The position numbers and the translations under genes were made by a program. This document shows, in pieces, positions 54,085-62,062 of a stretch of DNA of 64,000 bases; position 1 is the stretch's first letter, and each line of letters begins with the position of its first letter. The stretch comes from Gammaproteobacteria bacterium (GTDB taxonomy: Bacteria > Pseudomonadota > Gammaproteobacteria > Ga0077536). The DNA is taken from the NCBI GenBank assembly GCA_021773835.1, contig JAJFJQ010000066.1, positions 290,932 through 354,931 of the forward strand, in the 5' to 3' direction. The notes beneath the pieces are model-generated. The model was not told the origin of the DNA. It ran no database searches and saw only the letters and a list, made by a program, of their open reading frames with translations.

Positions 54085-54558
54085 TCATTCAGCGGAATCC
54101 TGGTTAGAATAGAACTCAATCGAAAATCGAACCTTCCCCACCGGTTCTACGAAATGGATCATCTCCGGTACGATGTTCGAATGCTGCCCTTTGTCTATTT
54201 CAATCGTTCTTCGTTCTGGAATTTCGACGCAGTAGTTTAGCTTCCCCGCTGTCACTGATATTCGTCCCCAAACACCTTTTTTCGTAGCGTGCTGAGACAA
54301 CAATCCTTTCGGGATTGTTTCTTCGGTAAATTCCGGTGTCTTTTTATACGGTGCTAAGTGTTCGGGCAGCTCGAGTCGATCACATCTTACGCATTGCAAC
54401 TTCGAAGCTAGATGTTCATTTCGACCCGCTGCCGATTCAACCCATGGTCTAACAATAAACGGCGGCTTATTGCGCACGTGCTGGTCGTGGTGACAATCAA
54501 GCTCGGCAACCCAGTCGCCCATTTCGTCGCGATGAAACCCAACTATTGCACGTTCCAT
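54085..54558 (-). CDS. DUF3565-DUF1971 fusion protein
   Basis: 157 residues joining two small families that are normally separate genes. Residues 1 to about 65 are DUF3565 (AIVGFHRDEMGDWVAELDC, HHDQHVRNKPPF, CVRCD, a probable zinc site). Residues about 70-155 are DUF1971, the TehB/YeaR-like cupin domain (YKKTPEFTEETIPKGLLSQH, ATKKGVWGRISV, EMIHFVEP). The pair may act in metal or tellurite/nitrate stress, judged from the DUF1971 relatives. Confidence 0.85.
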   Translation of the reverse strand: MERAIVGFHRDEMGDWVAELDCHHDQHVRNKPPFIVRPWVESAAGRNEHLASKLQCVRCDRLELPEHLAPYKKTPEFTEETIPKGLLSQHATKKGVWGRISVTAGKLNYCVEIPERRTIEIDKGQHSNIVPEMIHFVEPVGKVRFSIEFYSNQDSAE

Positions 54559-54797
54559 GATTTTTCGTTGCCACCCCACGCCCGTTGCACCGCCCTCGAC
54601 TGCGGCCCAGGCGAAAAGAAGATCCTACCAACAGTTTCGCACACCAACTACAAACGCAAATGTGGCGTAACGGTAGCGGTATGCGTTAATCGGTTTTCTA
54701 CAGTATTGCCGTACTACTCTTAAAGATGCGGCTGATCTCGGTGACGGCACCAGTAACACACGTTCTAGTGTCAAATTGACGACGTGAACAGATCGAA

Positions 54798-55193
54798 TCA
54801 TGCCGGCGGCAAGGTTTCGTATCGCTTGATATCGTTGTCGATAGACAGCCATGGGAGCTTATCAGCGCAAAAAACCTCGAATTGCGCCGGAAAATCCTGC
54901 GGATTCACGAGGCTTCCGAGAAATAGGTGGACCTCGGTTGGATATTTATCCGCGCGAAAGGCCATTGGCGTGCCGCATCGGTTACAAAAATATCGCTTCA
55001 CACCCGGGGAAGACTCATATTCCGACATTTGTCCTGTTGTAACACGGAAATCGTCATTTGCGAATGCAACATAAGAGGCGACCGCCGCACCACTATTCCT
55101 GCGGCATGAATTGCAGTGGCAATGGCCTGACCAAATCGGCGCGCCGCTAACAGAATACGCAACCGCCCCACACAAACAATGACCGTTAGTCAT
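54798..55193 (-). CDS. GFA family protein
   Basis: 131 residues. CLCGAVAYSVSG, HCHCNSCRRNSGAAV and YFCNRCGTPMAFRAD carry the Zn-ligand Cys of the Gfa/CENP-V fold. The ATG at 55193 has GGAGGG upstream. A second member of this family in the region (see 48602-49078), only distantly similar to the first. Confidence 0.9.
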   Translation of the reverse strand: MTNGHCLCGAVAYSVSGAPIWSGHCHCNSCRRNSGAAVASYVAFANDDFRVTTGQMSEYESSPGVKRYFCNRCGTPMAFRADKYPTEVHLFLGSLVNPQDFPAQFEVFCADKLPWLSIDNDIKRYETLPPA

Positions 55194-55342
55194 AGCTCCC
55201 TCCATTAATAATCTGTCTGATCCACCCTAATGGCGCTCAGCGGTCGTATTGCGCAAGCACGACGCTACCGCTGTACGTGTTCATGTTATACATTGGTGCA
55301 TCCTGATTGAAGAGCACAAGGCGCGCGGGAGAGAAACGAGCG

Positions 55343-55684
55343 ATGGTTAGTTCAGCTTCATCGAATACTACCCAAGTCATTGCGACTTTTGAGGTTAAGC
55401 CGCGCCCGGATGCCGATCTAGAGGAAGTTTTTAGGCTTCAAAAGGACTTGCACAAGATCGCGCGGTCAACGCCCACAATCGGCAATATTGAAGAGTCCAG
55501 CTGGACGGGTGAGGATGGGTCCGTGTTAATCGTATTCATCTTTAAATCGATGGATGCCTTAACTGAATTTGTACGCCTACCGGAACACGTAGTCGCAATG
55601 AAGCGGGCCAATGAATTCTTCACCTCGGTGAAGACTAGGATTGCGACCGTCGAGAAGCAATCAGAAGCCCCATTGGATCCTTAG
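55343..55684 (+). CDS. ABM-like small protein
   Basis: 113 residues; one of the few plus-strand genes in the right-hand part. TQVIATFEVKPRPDADLEEVF and the later WTGEDGSVLIVFIFKSMDALTEF give the beta-alpha-beta order of antibiotic biosynthesis monooxygenase or dimeric barrel proteins. Similarity is weak. An alternative start lies at 55307. Confidence 0.55.
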   Translation: MVSSASSNTTQVIATFEVKPRPDADLEEVFRLQKDLHKIARSTPTIGNIEESSWTGEDGSVLIVFIFKSMDALTEFVRLPEHVVAMKRANEFFTSVKTRIATVEKQSEAPLDP

Positions 55685-55812
55685 ATCGTTCGCTGTCGCA
55701 GGAGCAGAGATCCGCGAAATCTCGGTATTGCAGGCTCGCGTTTTAGATGAGGACAGACAGCTCCGGGTAAGATTCGCACTAGCGAGTCGTGCAGTGCGGC
55801 CCCCGGAAACGT

Positions 55813-56325
55813 TTAAGGGCTCTCGCTAGCAACAAACCATGGGGCGATTTCACGTACCCGCGGTGGCAGCGTATCGGGCTCCGCTAGTCTGGATTCAATA
55901 TATTCCCGTGATAGTGGGAAATAATATTCACGATTCATTCCCCAAATCTCCGAACCTCCTGGCTCTAGAAGCCACACCAGGCAGATGCTGCCATACATGT
56001 CTACATTGTCCTTTGTCTCCAACCCCCGATCATGCATTCGCAGCACCTGCTCCAAATGGTTAATCCATTGGTTAAAAATCATATGGAACTGCACCTGTTC
56101 AGGCGCCGTCAGCTTATCGAGCCCAGCCAATCCGCGACGGAATACGTCAGGTGCACCGGCGATTCGGTCCAACTGTTCTTGAAAGGAGTTCATAAGCCCG
56201 CGTTGCGACTCGCCGGCTGCAAGGTTGGTGTTCTGCTTGATCTGTACGCCGACATAACCAAGCGAAATGACGACCACAATTGTGCCCACAACCTCCGCCA
56301 TACCGATTATTGCATCCCACTCCAT
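55813..56325 (-). CDS. Array-family paralogue 1 (N-terminal TM, unknown)
   Basis: 170 residues. Starts MEWDAIIGMAEVVG, then one membrane helix (TIVVVISLGYVGVQI), KQNTN, and a helical domain ending with GGSEIWGMNREYYFPLSREYI. It shares the W-D/E-A-I...A-E-V-x-G opening, the VxSLxYxxxQIxQNT helix and the GG..W......F/Y...F.. ending with four cassette genes to the right (57251, 57875, 59417, 60843). No family name known to me. GGAG precedes the ATG. No attC lies downstream of it. Confidence 0.75.
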   Translation of the reverse strand: MEWDAIIGMAEVVGTIVVVISLGYVGVQIKQNTNLAAGESQRGLMNSFQEQLDRIAGAPDVFRRGLAGLDKLTAPEQVQFHMIFNQWINHLEQVLRMHDRGLETKDNVDMYGSICLVWLLEPGGSEIWGMNREYYFPLSREYIESRLAEPDTLPPRVREIAPWFVASESP

Positions 56326-56357
56326 CAAATCACTCCAGCTACTTTACGTTTTCCTCA

Positions 56358-56681
56358 TCAGCCTACTACGGAACCGAACTCGGCCAATCGCGCGAAGACA
56401 GCGTCGTTTTCACCACTGCCTATAATTAGGTGTAACCTACAGGTTCCTTTACTCGGTCGTATTGTTTCCAACCTTATTGATTTCGAATCTTTCGATGGGA
56501 CCGCAACACTACGTTTATTACGTATTAGTTCAATTTGCGATTTGTACTCCGAATTTCACGTGATGAAATTACCTCGTGAATTGTTTTCGGAATACTCCTT
56601 AACTATATTCTGCGCTTCGTCCTTTAAGAGGATATCGGGATCCACGATCAACGCCGAACTTAACGGTGCCCAAACATTCAT
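56358..56681 (-). pseudogene. Possible cassette gene with in-frame TGA
   Basis: An ATG 9 bases beyond attC site 1 opens 41 codons (MNVWAPLSSALIVDPDILLK...), then TGA at 56558-56556, then 65 further open codons in the same frame to a stop at 56358. The position, right behind an attC and minus-strand, is that of a cassette gene. It could equally be a 41-residue peptide gene followed by chance. No family recognised. Otherwise nothing is seen in the gap 56329-56689. Confidence 0.3.
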
Positions 56682-56689
56682 TTCGACGC

Positions 56690-56795
56690 GCTTAACGTCG
56701 GCATAGCCTGCCGGCTACAACCCATTTCTAAAGTGTGACAATACCAGCACACTGGAAAAGCGCGCTGCAAGTTGCCTGTGAACTGATTGTTAGGC
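56690..56795 (-). other. attC site 1
   Basis: 106 bp from GCTTAAC to GTTAGGC. Inner arms CGGCATAGCCTGC and the AAAAGCGCGCTGCAAGTTGCC region form the hairpin halves. It follows the gene at 56824-57141. This is the leftmost clear attC in the window. Confidence 0.8.
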
Positions 56796-56823
56796 CTAAC
56801 CCGCATGATAGGCCGACTGAATA

Positions 56824-57141
56824 TCAGCTTAGATCGGGATATTTTTTCCAGATTTGCCATAAATAGGCGTACTCAATCACGAAGGTCAATACTGGCGCGG
56901 CCATTCCGACCCAAAAGGAAGACGAACGAGATGTTGTCAATGGAAATACAAATACGAAATTGATCCCAAAGTTCAAAAGTACCGCGAATGGGAGAGCAAT
57001 TAGTGCACCTATGGCGCGAAAGCCGATCGAAGATCCGACTCCTTGAGTCGTAGCCAATACCAACATGTAGCCGACTATTAGCGAGCAGATTGGTAGCAAT
57101 ATTGAAAAAACCCAGCGTTCCTTTAACGTAAGAGTCGCCAT
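56824..57141 (-). CDS. Cassette-borne hypothetical membrane protein
   Basis: 105 residues with three to four hydrophobic helices (about 11-29, 38-55, 57-70, 78-95), little outside the membrane, and a basic end (WQIWKKYP). No family recognised. It sits between attC sites 1 and 2, forming one complete cassette. Confidence 0.65.
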   Translation of the reverse strand: MATLTLKERWVFSILLPICSLIVGYMLVLATTQGVGSSIGFRAIGALIALPFAVLLNFGINFVFVFPLTTSRSSSFWVGMAAPVLTFVIEYAYLWQIWKKYPDLS

Positions 57142-57159
57142 TAGAATCGCCTAGCCTCA

Positions 57160-57244
57160 CGCTAACTTGGTCTTGATGGTGGTCAACTGGAGCAGTAGCG
57201 CAAGGAGCATGTTGTAAAGGGTCAGCTGGAGCAATTGATTAGAT
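57160..57244 (-). other. attC site 2 (short, degenerate)
   Basis: 85 bp. Read on the minus strand it runs from ATCTAAT, through CAATTGCTCCAGCTGACCC and CTCCAGTTGACC, to GTTAGCG. The ends deviate from consensus at two positions. It follows the paralogue gene at 57251-57742. Its translation (NQLLQLTLYNMLLALLLQL) is the familiar false peptide of many attC sites. Confidence 0.65.
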
Positions 57245-57250
57245 GGCATT

Positions 57251-57742
57251 TCAAACATTGGATTGTTGTTTTCCAAAACTAAAAACGTCGGATTCCGATG
57301 AATAATCCTTAACGGCTTGAGCGATTTCCGGATAATCCGGATTGCTCGACAAGAATATTTTTCCGCCAGGGCTTCCGTATAATTGCGCACACTGTTTAGC
57401 GTAGGTTTCCCATTCTCGCTTGGGTAACCCACCGGACGAATAAAGCCGATATACCTTGTAGTACTGGTTGTAATAGGCTCGAAATATGAATGCCATCCGG
57501 GCTTTCTCGTCGCTTGTTAATGAATCAGGTTCCAGCATCCCTCGATTGAAGAGCGGCGGTAATTCTGGATCGGAAATGATGGTGCAATTGATTTCATTGA
57601 AACCAGCGGTAATCGCGTCGTAACGTGCGGTATTCACCGTCGCAGTGTTCTGACGAATTTCGATAGCCAGATAGATCAACGTCACGATAATTGCGACGAC
57701 ACCGATTAGTTCTGCTACGGCAGTAAATGCTTCGATATCCAC
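57251..57742 (-). CDS. Array-family paralogue 2 (N-terminal TM, unknown)
   Basis: 163 residues, GTG start. MDIEAFTAVAELIG, membrane helix VVAIIVTLIYLAI, EIRQNT, then a helical domain with LFNRGMLEPDSLTSDEKARM and a run of Tyr (YYNQYYKVYRLY). The C-terminus has GGKIFLSSNPDYPEI. Same layout as the other four paralogues, pairwise similarity low by eye. Confidence 0.75.
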   Translation of the reverse strand: MDIEAFTAVAELIGVVAIIVTLIYLAIEIRQNTATVNTARYDAITAGFNEINCTIISDPELPPLFNRGMLEPDSLTSDEKARMAFIFRAYYNQYYKVYRLYSSGGLPKREWETYAKQCAQLYGSPGGKIFLSSNPDYPEIAQAVKDYSSESDVFSFGKQQSNV

Positions 57743-57757
57743 TAATCTACCTAGGCC

Positions 57758-57867
57758 ATCTAACGTTTGGATAACCTGCAGCTTACAGAATGCTTTTTAG
57801 GGGCGGTAATGTACATGTAGCGTAGAAAAAGCATTCTGTAAGCTGCAGGTCCACCCACTGGTTAGGT
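57758..57867 (-). other. attC site 3
   Basis: 110 bp from ATCTAAC to GTTAGGT. It contains a perfect 24-base inverted repeat (CCTGCAGCTTACAGAATGC... with its complement), giving a very strong hairpin. Nearly the same sequence as attC site 7. It follows the paralogue gene at 57875-58354. Confidence 0.9.
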
Positions 57868-57874
57868 GGATTCT

Positions 57875-58354
57875 TCAATTCTGTACCGAACCTTCATGGC
57901 TTCGAACAATTTGGTCTAGTGCGCCGGCAAATTCTTTTTCGTACTCCGACCGATAGTTTCGCCAAAACCATGCGCCACCATTTGACGTTAACATCCTAAG
58001 GATGAATGGCTTTTGAGCTTCCCATACGCTTCCAGATAATCCGGTCAGTTTTGACTGTGCATATATATTCCAAATTCCCCACAGCGTGTTTTGCACCGAC
58101 AGTCGAAAGCGAAGCAACTCGTCTTCACTAAGATCTTCGTGGTCCTTCATTCCTCGGTTAATGATGTTGGCCAATTCGGCGCTTTCGTATACGGCTTGTC
58201 TAGTAGCAATAGCCGTATTGACCGTTCCTTCTAGGGCTGTCGATTGATCAGATTTTGTGCTTTGCCGGACCTGAACCGCCAAATAGAGCAGTGTTATAAC
58301 TACGGCTACAGAACCTAAAACTTCGCTAATGGCACTTATTGCATCCCAATTCAT
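57875..58354 (-). CDS. Array-family paralogue 3 (N-terminal TM, unknown)
   Basis: 159 residues. MNWDAISAISEVLG, membrane helix SVAVVITLLYLAVQV, RQST, then a helical domain with IINRGMKDHEDLSEDELLRF, and GGAWFWRNYRSEYEKEFAG near the end. With the other paralogues it defines a family of about 160-174 residues with the soluble part most likely cytoplasmic. Function unknown. Confidence 0.78.
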   Translation of the reverse strand: MNWDAISAISEVLGSVAVVITLLYLAVQVRQSTKSDQSTALEGTVNTAIATRQAVYESAELANIINRGMKDHEDLSEDELLRFRLSVQNTLWGIWNIYAQSKLTGLSGSVWEAQKPFILRMLTSNGGAWFWRNYRSEYEKEFAGALDQIVRSHEGSVQN

Positions 58355-58369
58355 CGATTATCTCAATCC

Positions 58370-58480
58370 ACCTAACGTTGGCATAACCTGCCTGCTATGG
58401 CGCAGGTTTTATGTGCAATTATGCGAAGCAACACGTAAAAACAGTGCTGGAACAGGTCAGTGTTGATCCCTTTGTTATGT
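58370..58480 (-). other. attC site 4
   Basis: 111 bp from ACCTAAC to GTTATGT (one mismatch to GTTRRRY). Arms GGCATAACCTGCC and GGTCAGTGTTGATCC. It follows the SDR cassette gene. Confidence 0.75.
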
Positions 58481-58532
58481 GGCATTTTCAATGCGCTCAC
58501 TTCTTGACAGAAACCGCCATCGGTCATATCGG

Positions 58533-59279
58533 TTACAAACCCGCCCAGCCACCATCCACGACTATTTCCTCGCCGACGATATAGGACGAGGCATTCGTCG
58601 CGAGAAAGAGCGTTGTTTCTGCCACCTCCTCCGGCCTTCCAAAACGGCCGATTGGGGTTTGCGCCATGGCGCCCTCAACGAAACCTTCCACTTGTTCTTC
58701 GGTTAGGCCGAATTTCCCATACATTGGCGTCTTAATCGGGCCGGGACTGATCACGTTTACCCGGACTCCGCGACCGATCCACTCATGCGCTAGGCTTTTT
58801 GCCATGGCGTGACTAGCCGCTTTCGATGCTGCGTATATGCTCGCGGTAGGTGCTCCCATATGTCTAATTGCGGAACTATTAATGATTAGTGAGCTCTCGT
58901 TAGTCATCAGCGGGAATAACCCCTGAGCGGTAAAGAACAGGCACTTAACGTTAATGTTGAATACCGTGTCGTATAGCGACTCGGTGATTTCTTCTGCCAT
59001 CGCGAGCTTCGCTGCACCCGCATTTAAAAATACAACATCAATCGTACCGAGTTCCGCCTTAACCCTGTCTGGGAATTCCCGTACTGCATTCATGTCGCCC
59101 GCGTCAGACTGAACGGTGATCAATTCAGGCAGCGACTCTTTAGCCGCCCGAAGATTGTCTTCATTTCGCCCGGTAACTAACACCCTAGCACCTTCCTCTA
59201 AAAAGAGCTTCGCGGTAGCTAAACCGATGCCAGTAGTACCTCCGGTAATTACTGCAGATTTCCCTAATAGTCGTTCCAT
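58533..59279 (-). CDS. Cassette-borne SDR family oxidoreductase
   Basis: 248 residues with TGGTTGIGLATA (residues 12-23), NAGAAK in place of NNAG, catalytic Ser in INSSAIRHMG, YAASK, and the terminal GGWAGL. A full classical SDR, unusual here because most cassettes carry unknown genes. Substrate unknown. A cassette of its own between attC 4 and attC 5. Confidence 0.9.
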   Translation of the reverse strand: MERLLGKSAVITGGTTGIGLATAKLFLEEGARVLVTGRNEDNLRAAKESLPELITVQSDAGDMNAVREFPDRVKAELGTIDVVFLNAGAAKLAMAEEITESLYDTVFNINVKCLFFTAQGLFPLMTNESSLIINSSAIRHMGAPTASIYAASKAASHAMAKSLAHEWIGRGVRVNVISPGPIKTPMYGKFGLTEEQVEGFVEGAMAQTPIGRFGRPEEVAETTLFLATNASSYIVGEEIVVDGGWAGL

Positions 59280-59300
59280 TGGTTCCTCACACTTTATGAC

Positions 59301-59410
59301 ACATAACGTTTGGATTACCTGTAGGTTGCCGGCGGGTTTTTCTAAGCCATAATGCGAAGCAGCTTAGAAAAAACTGACTGTAAGCGGTTAGGTTCAGCAA
59401 CTTGTTGGAT
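59301..59410 (-). other. attC site 5
   Basis: 110 bp from ACATAAC to GTTGGAT. Arms GTTTGGATTACCTG and GGTTCAGCAACTTG, with an inner TTTTTCTAAGC...GCTTAGAAAAA stem. It follows the paralogue gene at 59417-59938. Confidence 0.85.
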
Positions 59411-59416
59411 GGCAAG

Positions 59417-59938
59417 CTACTGCCAATGCGCTTTAGCATAGAATGGAACATCCATAAGCACCGGGACATTTTCCCCAAGTTCTTTAAAACGCGAATCCAT
59501 ATGTTCCGAAAACTCCGGATCGAAGATGCCCTTCCACATTCTCCACCATACTTGGCCTCCTTCCGGTTGACCCAAAAACCCCAAAATGAATGATTCGCGT
59601 GACTTATAGATCCGGTTCTCTAAAGCGCCCTGTCTATCCAGATTCCAGCATGTTTCACACCAGCGCATGTAGGAATGAAAAAAGAGATTTGCGCGCGCCT
59701 GATCTTGCGGCTTCAGGGCGTTCCAGTCGTGACTAGCTTGAACAACTATCACAAACAGCTCGTGATTCCCCCTTACTTCGGCGGTTAGTTCGCTCTCCGC
59801 GTTATTTATCTCTCGAATCGATTCGCCTTTAAGTTGATTCGTGTTCTGACGAATTTGGATAGCAACGTATGCAAGCGACACTACGACAGCACCTACACCG
59901 ATGACTTCTGCAATTGCGCTTATCGCTTCCCAGTTCAT
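59417..59938 (-). CDS. Array-family paralogue 4 (N-terminal TM, unknown)
   Basis: 173 residues. MNWEAISAIAEVIG, membrane helix GAVVVSLAYVAIQI, RQNTN, then a helical domain with several Trp (RWCETCWNLDRQGALENRIY) and GGQVWWRMWKGIFDPEFSEHM near the end. The best-conserved member of the family in this window. Confidence 0.8.
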   Translation of the reverse strand: MNWEAISAIAEVIGVGAVVVSLAYVAIQIRQNTNQLKGESIREINNAESELTAEVRGNHELFVIVVQASHDWNALKPQDQARANLFFHSYMRWCETCWNLDRQGALENRIYKSRESFILGFLGQPEGGQVWWRMWKGIFDPEFSEHMDSRFKELGENVPVLMDVPFYAKAHWQ

Positions 59939-59947
59939 CTTCTAGCC

Positions 59948-60056
59948 ATCAAGCGTTGTGCACAGCTGCCCATTACAGTGCGCATTGGAAGAGTGAAAAT
60001 ATCTGCGCTCTGGAAAAGCGCGCTGTAATGGGTCGGCGTTGATCGCTTCGTTAGAA
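59948..60056 (-). other. attC site 6
   Basis: 109 bp from ATCAAGC to GTTAGAA. Inner stem CCCATTACAG...CTGTAATGGG, outer arm GTCGGCGTTGATCGCTTC. It follows the gene at 60084-60710. Confidence 0.8.
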
Positions 60057-60083
60057 GTAAACGCCTACCGCTATCTGCTTGAA

Positions 60084-60710
60084 TCAATTCACGTCCGGAT
60101 TTTCGTTATTGGAAATCCTACGTTCAACGTCGAATTTAAGTTCCTTAACGACATGTTGCGCTCTCACGGCGACGTCTGCCTCTATTTCGGCGATCTGTTC
60201 TTCTGACATTCCCCTCGAAACAAGTGTGCGCCGCATCGCTGATTCAAGTTCTTTGAAATCACCCGTTTCATCTATTTCGGCCTTAAGTGCATTGAGTATC
60301 TTTTTCGTTGGCACGGGTGTGTTATCTCGCCCGCGAACGACACCAATGAGCGACCATACGCCTAAAGCAAGAAACATTACCCCCGCCAATAAGATCTCTC
60401 CAGATCCATCTAGTTCCTGAGCGTCGAGAGAAAGGTAAAACGCAAGGACGCCGAAAGCAATCGCTATAAGCGCAACAAACCCTTCACGGTACTTGTACGT
60501 AGAAGACTTACGGAGCGCTAATTCTTCCCTGTACTTCCTGAGATGCGTAGTTCCGCTCGACAATCGACTCGTATATCCAACGATATATAGGGCAAGAGGG
60601 GTACAAATAAGGGGAACGACAACGAATACCGGCATAGTCAGCATTAGTAGCGCTCCGATAATGCTGATTGTTATAAGGAAAAAAAACGCGATTATTCGAA
60701 CGATGAACAT
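60084..60710 (-). CDS. Cassette-borne hypothetical membrane protein
   Basis: 208 residues. Two N-terminal helices (3-24, 26-48), a charged stretch (HLRKYREELALRKSSTYKYREG), two more helices (about 76-94, 104-125), then a charged cytoplasmic helical tail of about 80 residues (ALKAEIDETGDFKELESAMR). No family recognised. Confidence 0.7.
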   Translation of the reverse strand: MFIVRIIAFFFLITISIIGALLMLTMPVFVVVPLICTPLALYIVGYTSRLSSGTTHLRKYREELALRKSSTYKYREGFVALIAIAFGVLAFYLSLDAQELDGSGEILLAGVMFLALGVWSLIGVVRGRDNTPVPTKKILNALKAEIDETGDFKELESAMRRTLVSRGMSEEQIAEIEADVAVRAQHVVKELKFDVERRISNNENPDVN

Positions 60711-60721
60711 TACGAATTTAC

Positions 60722-60832
60722 ACCCAACGTTTGGATAACCTGCAGATTACAGGATGCTTTTTGGGAGCAATAATGTACATGTAGCGTGGAAAAAGCATTG
60801 TGTAAGCTGTCAGGTTGATTCAGTGGTTAGGT
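60722..60832 (-). other. attC site 7
   Basis: 111 bp from ACCCAAC to GTTAGGT. Very like attC site 3, including the AATGTACATGTAGCGT loop and the TGCTTTTT/AAAAAGCA stem, with scattered substitutions. It follows the two-gene cassette of 60843 and 61372. Confidence 0.9.
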
Positions 60833-60842
60833 GGATTTCGCC

Positions 60843-61343
60843 TCATGAAGGCCCTTCGCTAGATGATCGAGCTACGGTTTCGTTCACCGAGGTGATTTTA
60901 CCGACGTATTCTTGAAACTCTGCAGTGTAAATATAACTATTCCGGCGCCACCAAGCCTTGAATCCTTGCGTTTGAATAAGCTCCGAGAAACGGTTTTGGA
61001 TTGACTCCAAAAACGTTGTATCGATGTTCTTATGCCTTAGGTGTAGATGGACCTGTTCATGCAGTCCGAATATGCGGGAATAGAAGTACATGTGGATACG
61101 TGCGCGTTCTTCTTCAGAAAGATTCTCGTAGTCAGTGAGAGAACGGCGGAACAGTGCGAAAAGCTTTTCGTCGAGAGAGACCTCGGCTACCAGATTCCGA
61201 AAATCCTGGGCTAGCTCCCGGGTCGCGTTGAGCCGAGACTCTCGAGTTTGTGTCCGGATCTGTTGGGCCAGGTAGACGAGGGAAATGACGACAGCGAGTG
61301 CGCCTATAATTTGTGCGATTACGGCAGCAAAGTCCCAATTCAC
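60843..61343 (-). CDS. Array-family paralogue 5 (N-terminal TM, unknown)
   Basis: 166 residues from a GTG giving (M)NWDFAAVIAQIIG, in line with the other paralogues; an upstream ATG at 61361 adds six residues. Membrane helix ALAVVISLVYLAQQI, RTQTR, then a helical domain with LFRRSLTDYENLSEEERARIHMYF and GFKAWWRRNSYIYTAEFQEYV. Shares one attC with the gene at 61372-61932. Confidence 0.77.
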   Translation of the reverse strand: MNWDFAAVIAQIIGALAVVISLVYLAQQIRTQTRESRLNATRELAQDFRNLVAEVSLDEKLFALFRRSLTDYENLSEEERARIHMYFYSRIFGLHEQVHLHLRHKNIDTTFLESIQNRFSELIQTQGFKAWWRRNSYIYTAEFQEYVGKITSVNETVARSSSEGPS

Positions 61344-61371
61344 GGCGATTCTCTGATCCACTGATTAGAAT

Positions 61372-61932
61372 TCATTTCCATGCGTACTGCACCGCGTATT
61401 GTTCGTGACAATATTTTGCGCACCAATCACGCCACATTTCGGATCCTAATACCAACGATATTAACAAGAGCAGAATTATCGTTCCGCGAACCAAAAGCGA
61501 TGGTGACCTTGCGGAAGTATCTGTAAAGGCCTTTCCACACGAATTGCATTTGTGTCTATGGTGAGTGAAAGGGACGGGGAAAGCCAACAGAAATGCATAG
61601 AACATTGTTAGCGCCAGGCGACCTTGAGTAGCACTTGTAAGTTGAGAACCGCAATTAGGGCAACTACGCGATTCAAAGACTCCCACTTCTTGTTCGAGTG
61701 CGACTTCGTACATTGTGGTTGTTTCGAGGCGCCTCAAAACCGACAAAGCCTCAGACTCGACCGTCTCCGGGACGGATATTCGCACACCGCCCAGCGCCAA
61801 CGATAGATGCCACTGTAGGGAAACATGATACTCCGATGATAGGAATGTAGGTATACCATCTGCTTCAAGACGACCCATAAGAATATGAGCTTCGAGGGGG
61901 TCCGTGCAGATTGCTACCGTCGCAAGGGTCAT
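61372..61932 (-). CDS. DUF2007-like protein with zinc ribbon and membrane helices
   Basis: 186 residues. Residues 1-75 resemble DUF2007, a putative signal-transducing domain (CTDPLEAHILMGRLEADGIP, SVPETVESEALSVL). A CPNCG...HKCNSCGKAF zinc ribbon follows, interrupted by a hydrophobic helix, and a second hydrophobic helix (GTIILLLLISLVLG) lies near the end. First gene of a two-gene cassette. Confidence 0.72.
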   Translation of the reverse strand: MTLATVAICTDPLEAHILMGRLEADGIPTFLSSEYHVSLQWHLSLALGGVRISVPETVESEALSVLRRLETTTMYEVALEQEVGVFESRSCPNCGSQLTSATQGRLALTMFYAFLLAFPVPFTHHRHKCNSCGKAFTDTSARSPSLLVRGTIILLLLISLVLGSEMWRDWCAKYCHEQYAVQYAWK

Positions 61933-62062
61933 CTCAAATGAAATCTAGCGTTGGGATAACCCGCAGATTACAGCAAGCCCTTTGCAAACGACAATGACGT
62001 AACAGTGCGCAAAAAGCTCGCTGTAATCTGGGAGTTCCTACGAAAAAGTGGACACCGCTTAA

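Noticed and set aside
55685..55812. Possible attC after paralogue 1 (CTTAAACGTTTCC on the minus strand)
   Set aside because: Only one end resembles consensus, with no matching GTTRRRY end and no hairpin arms.
56032..56706. Plus-strand open frame of 224 codons
   Set aside because: It is antisense to paralogue 1 and runs into attC site 1; composition is not protein-like.
57157..57432. Minus-strand frame ending in a Leu-rich peptide
   Set aside because: The Leu-rich end is the translation of an attC site, a well-known false ORF.
59287..59478. Minus-strand 63-codon frame containing LPSNKLLNLTA
   Set aside because: Again the readthrough of an attC hairpin, not a gene.
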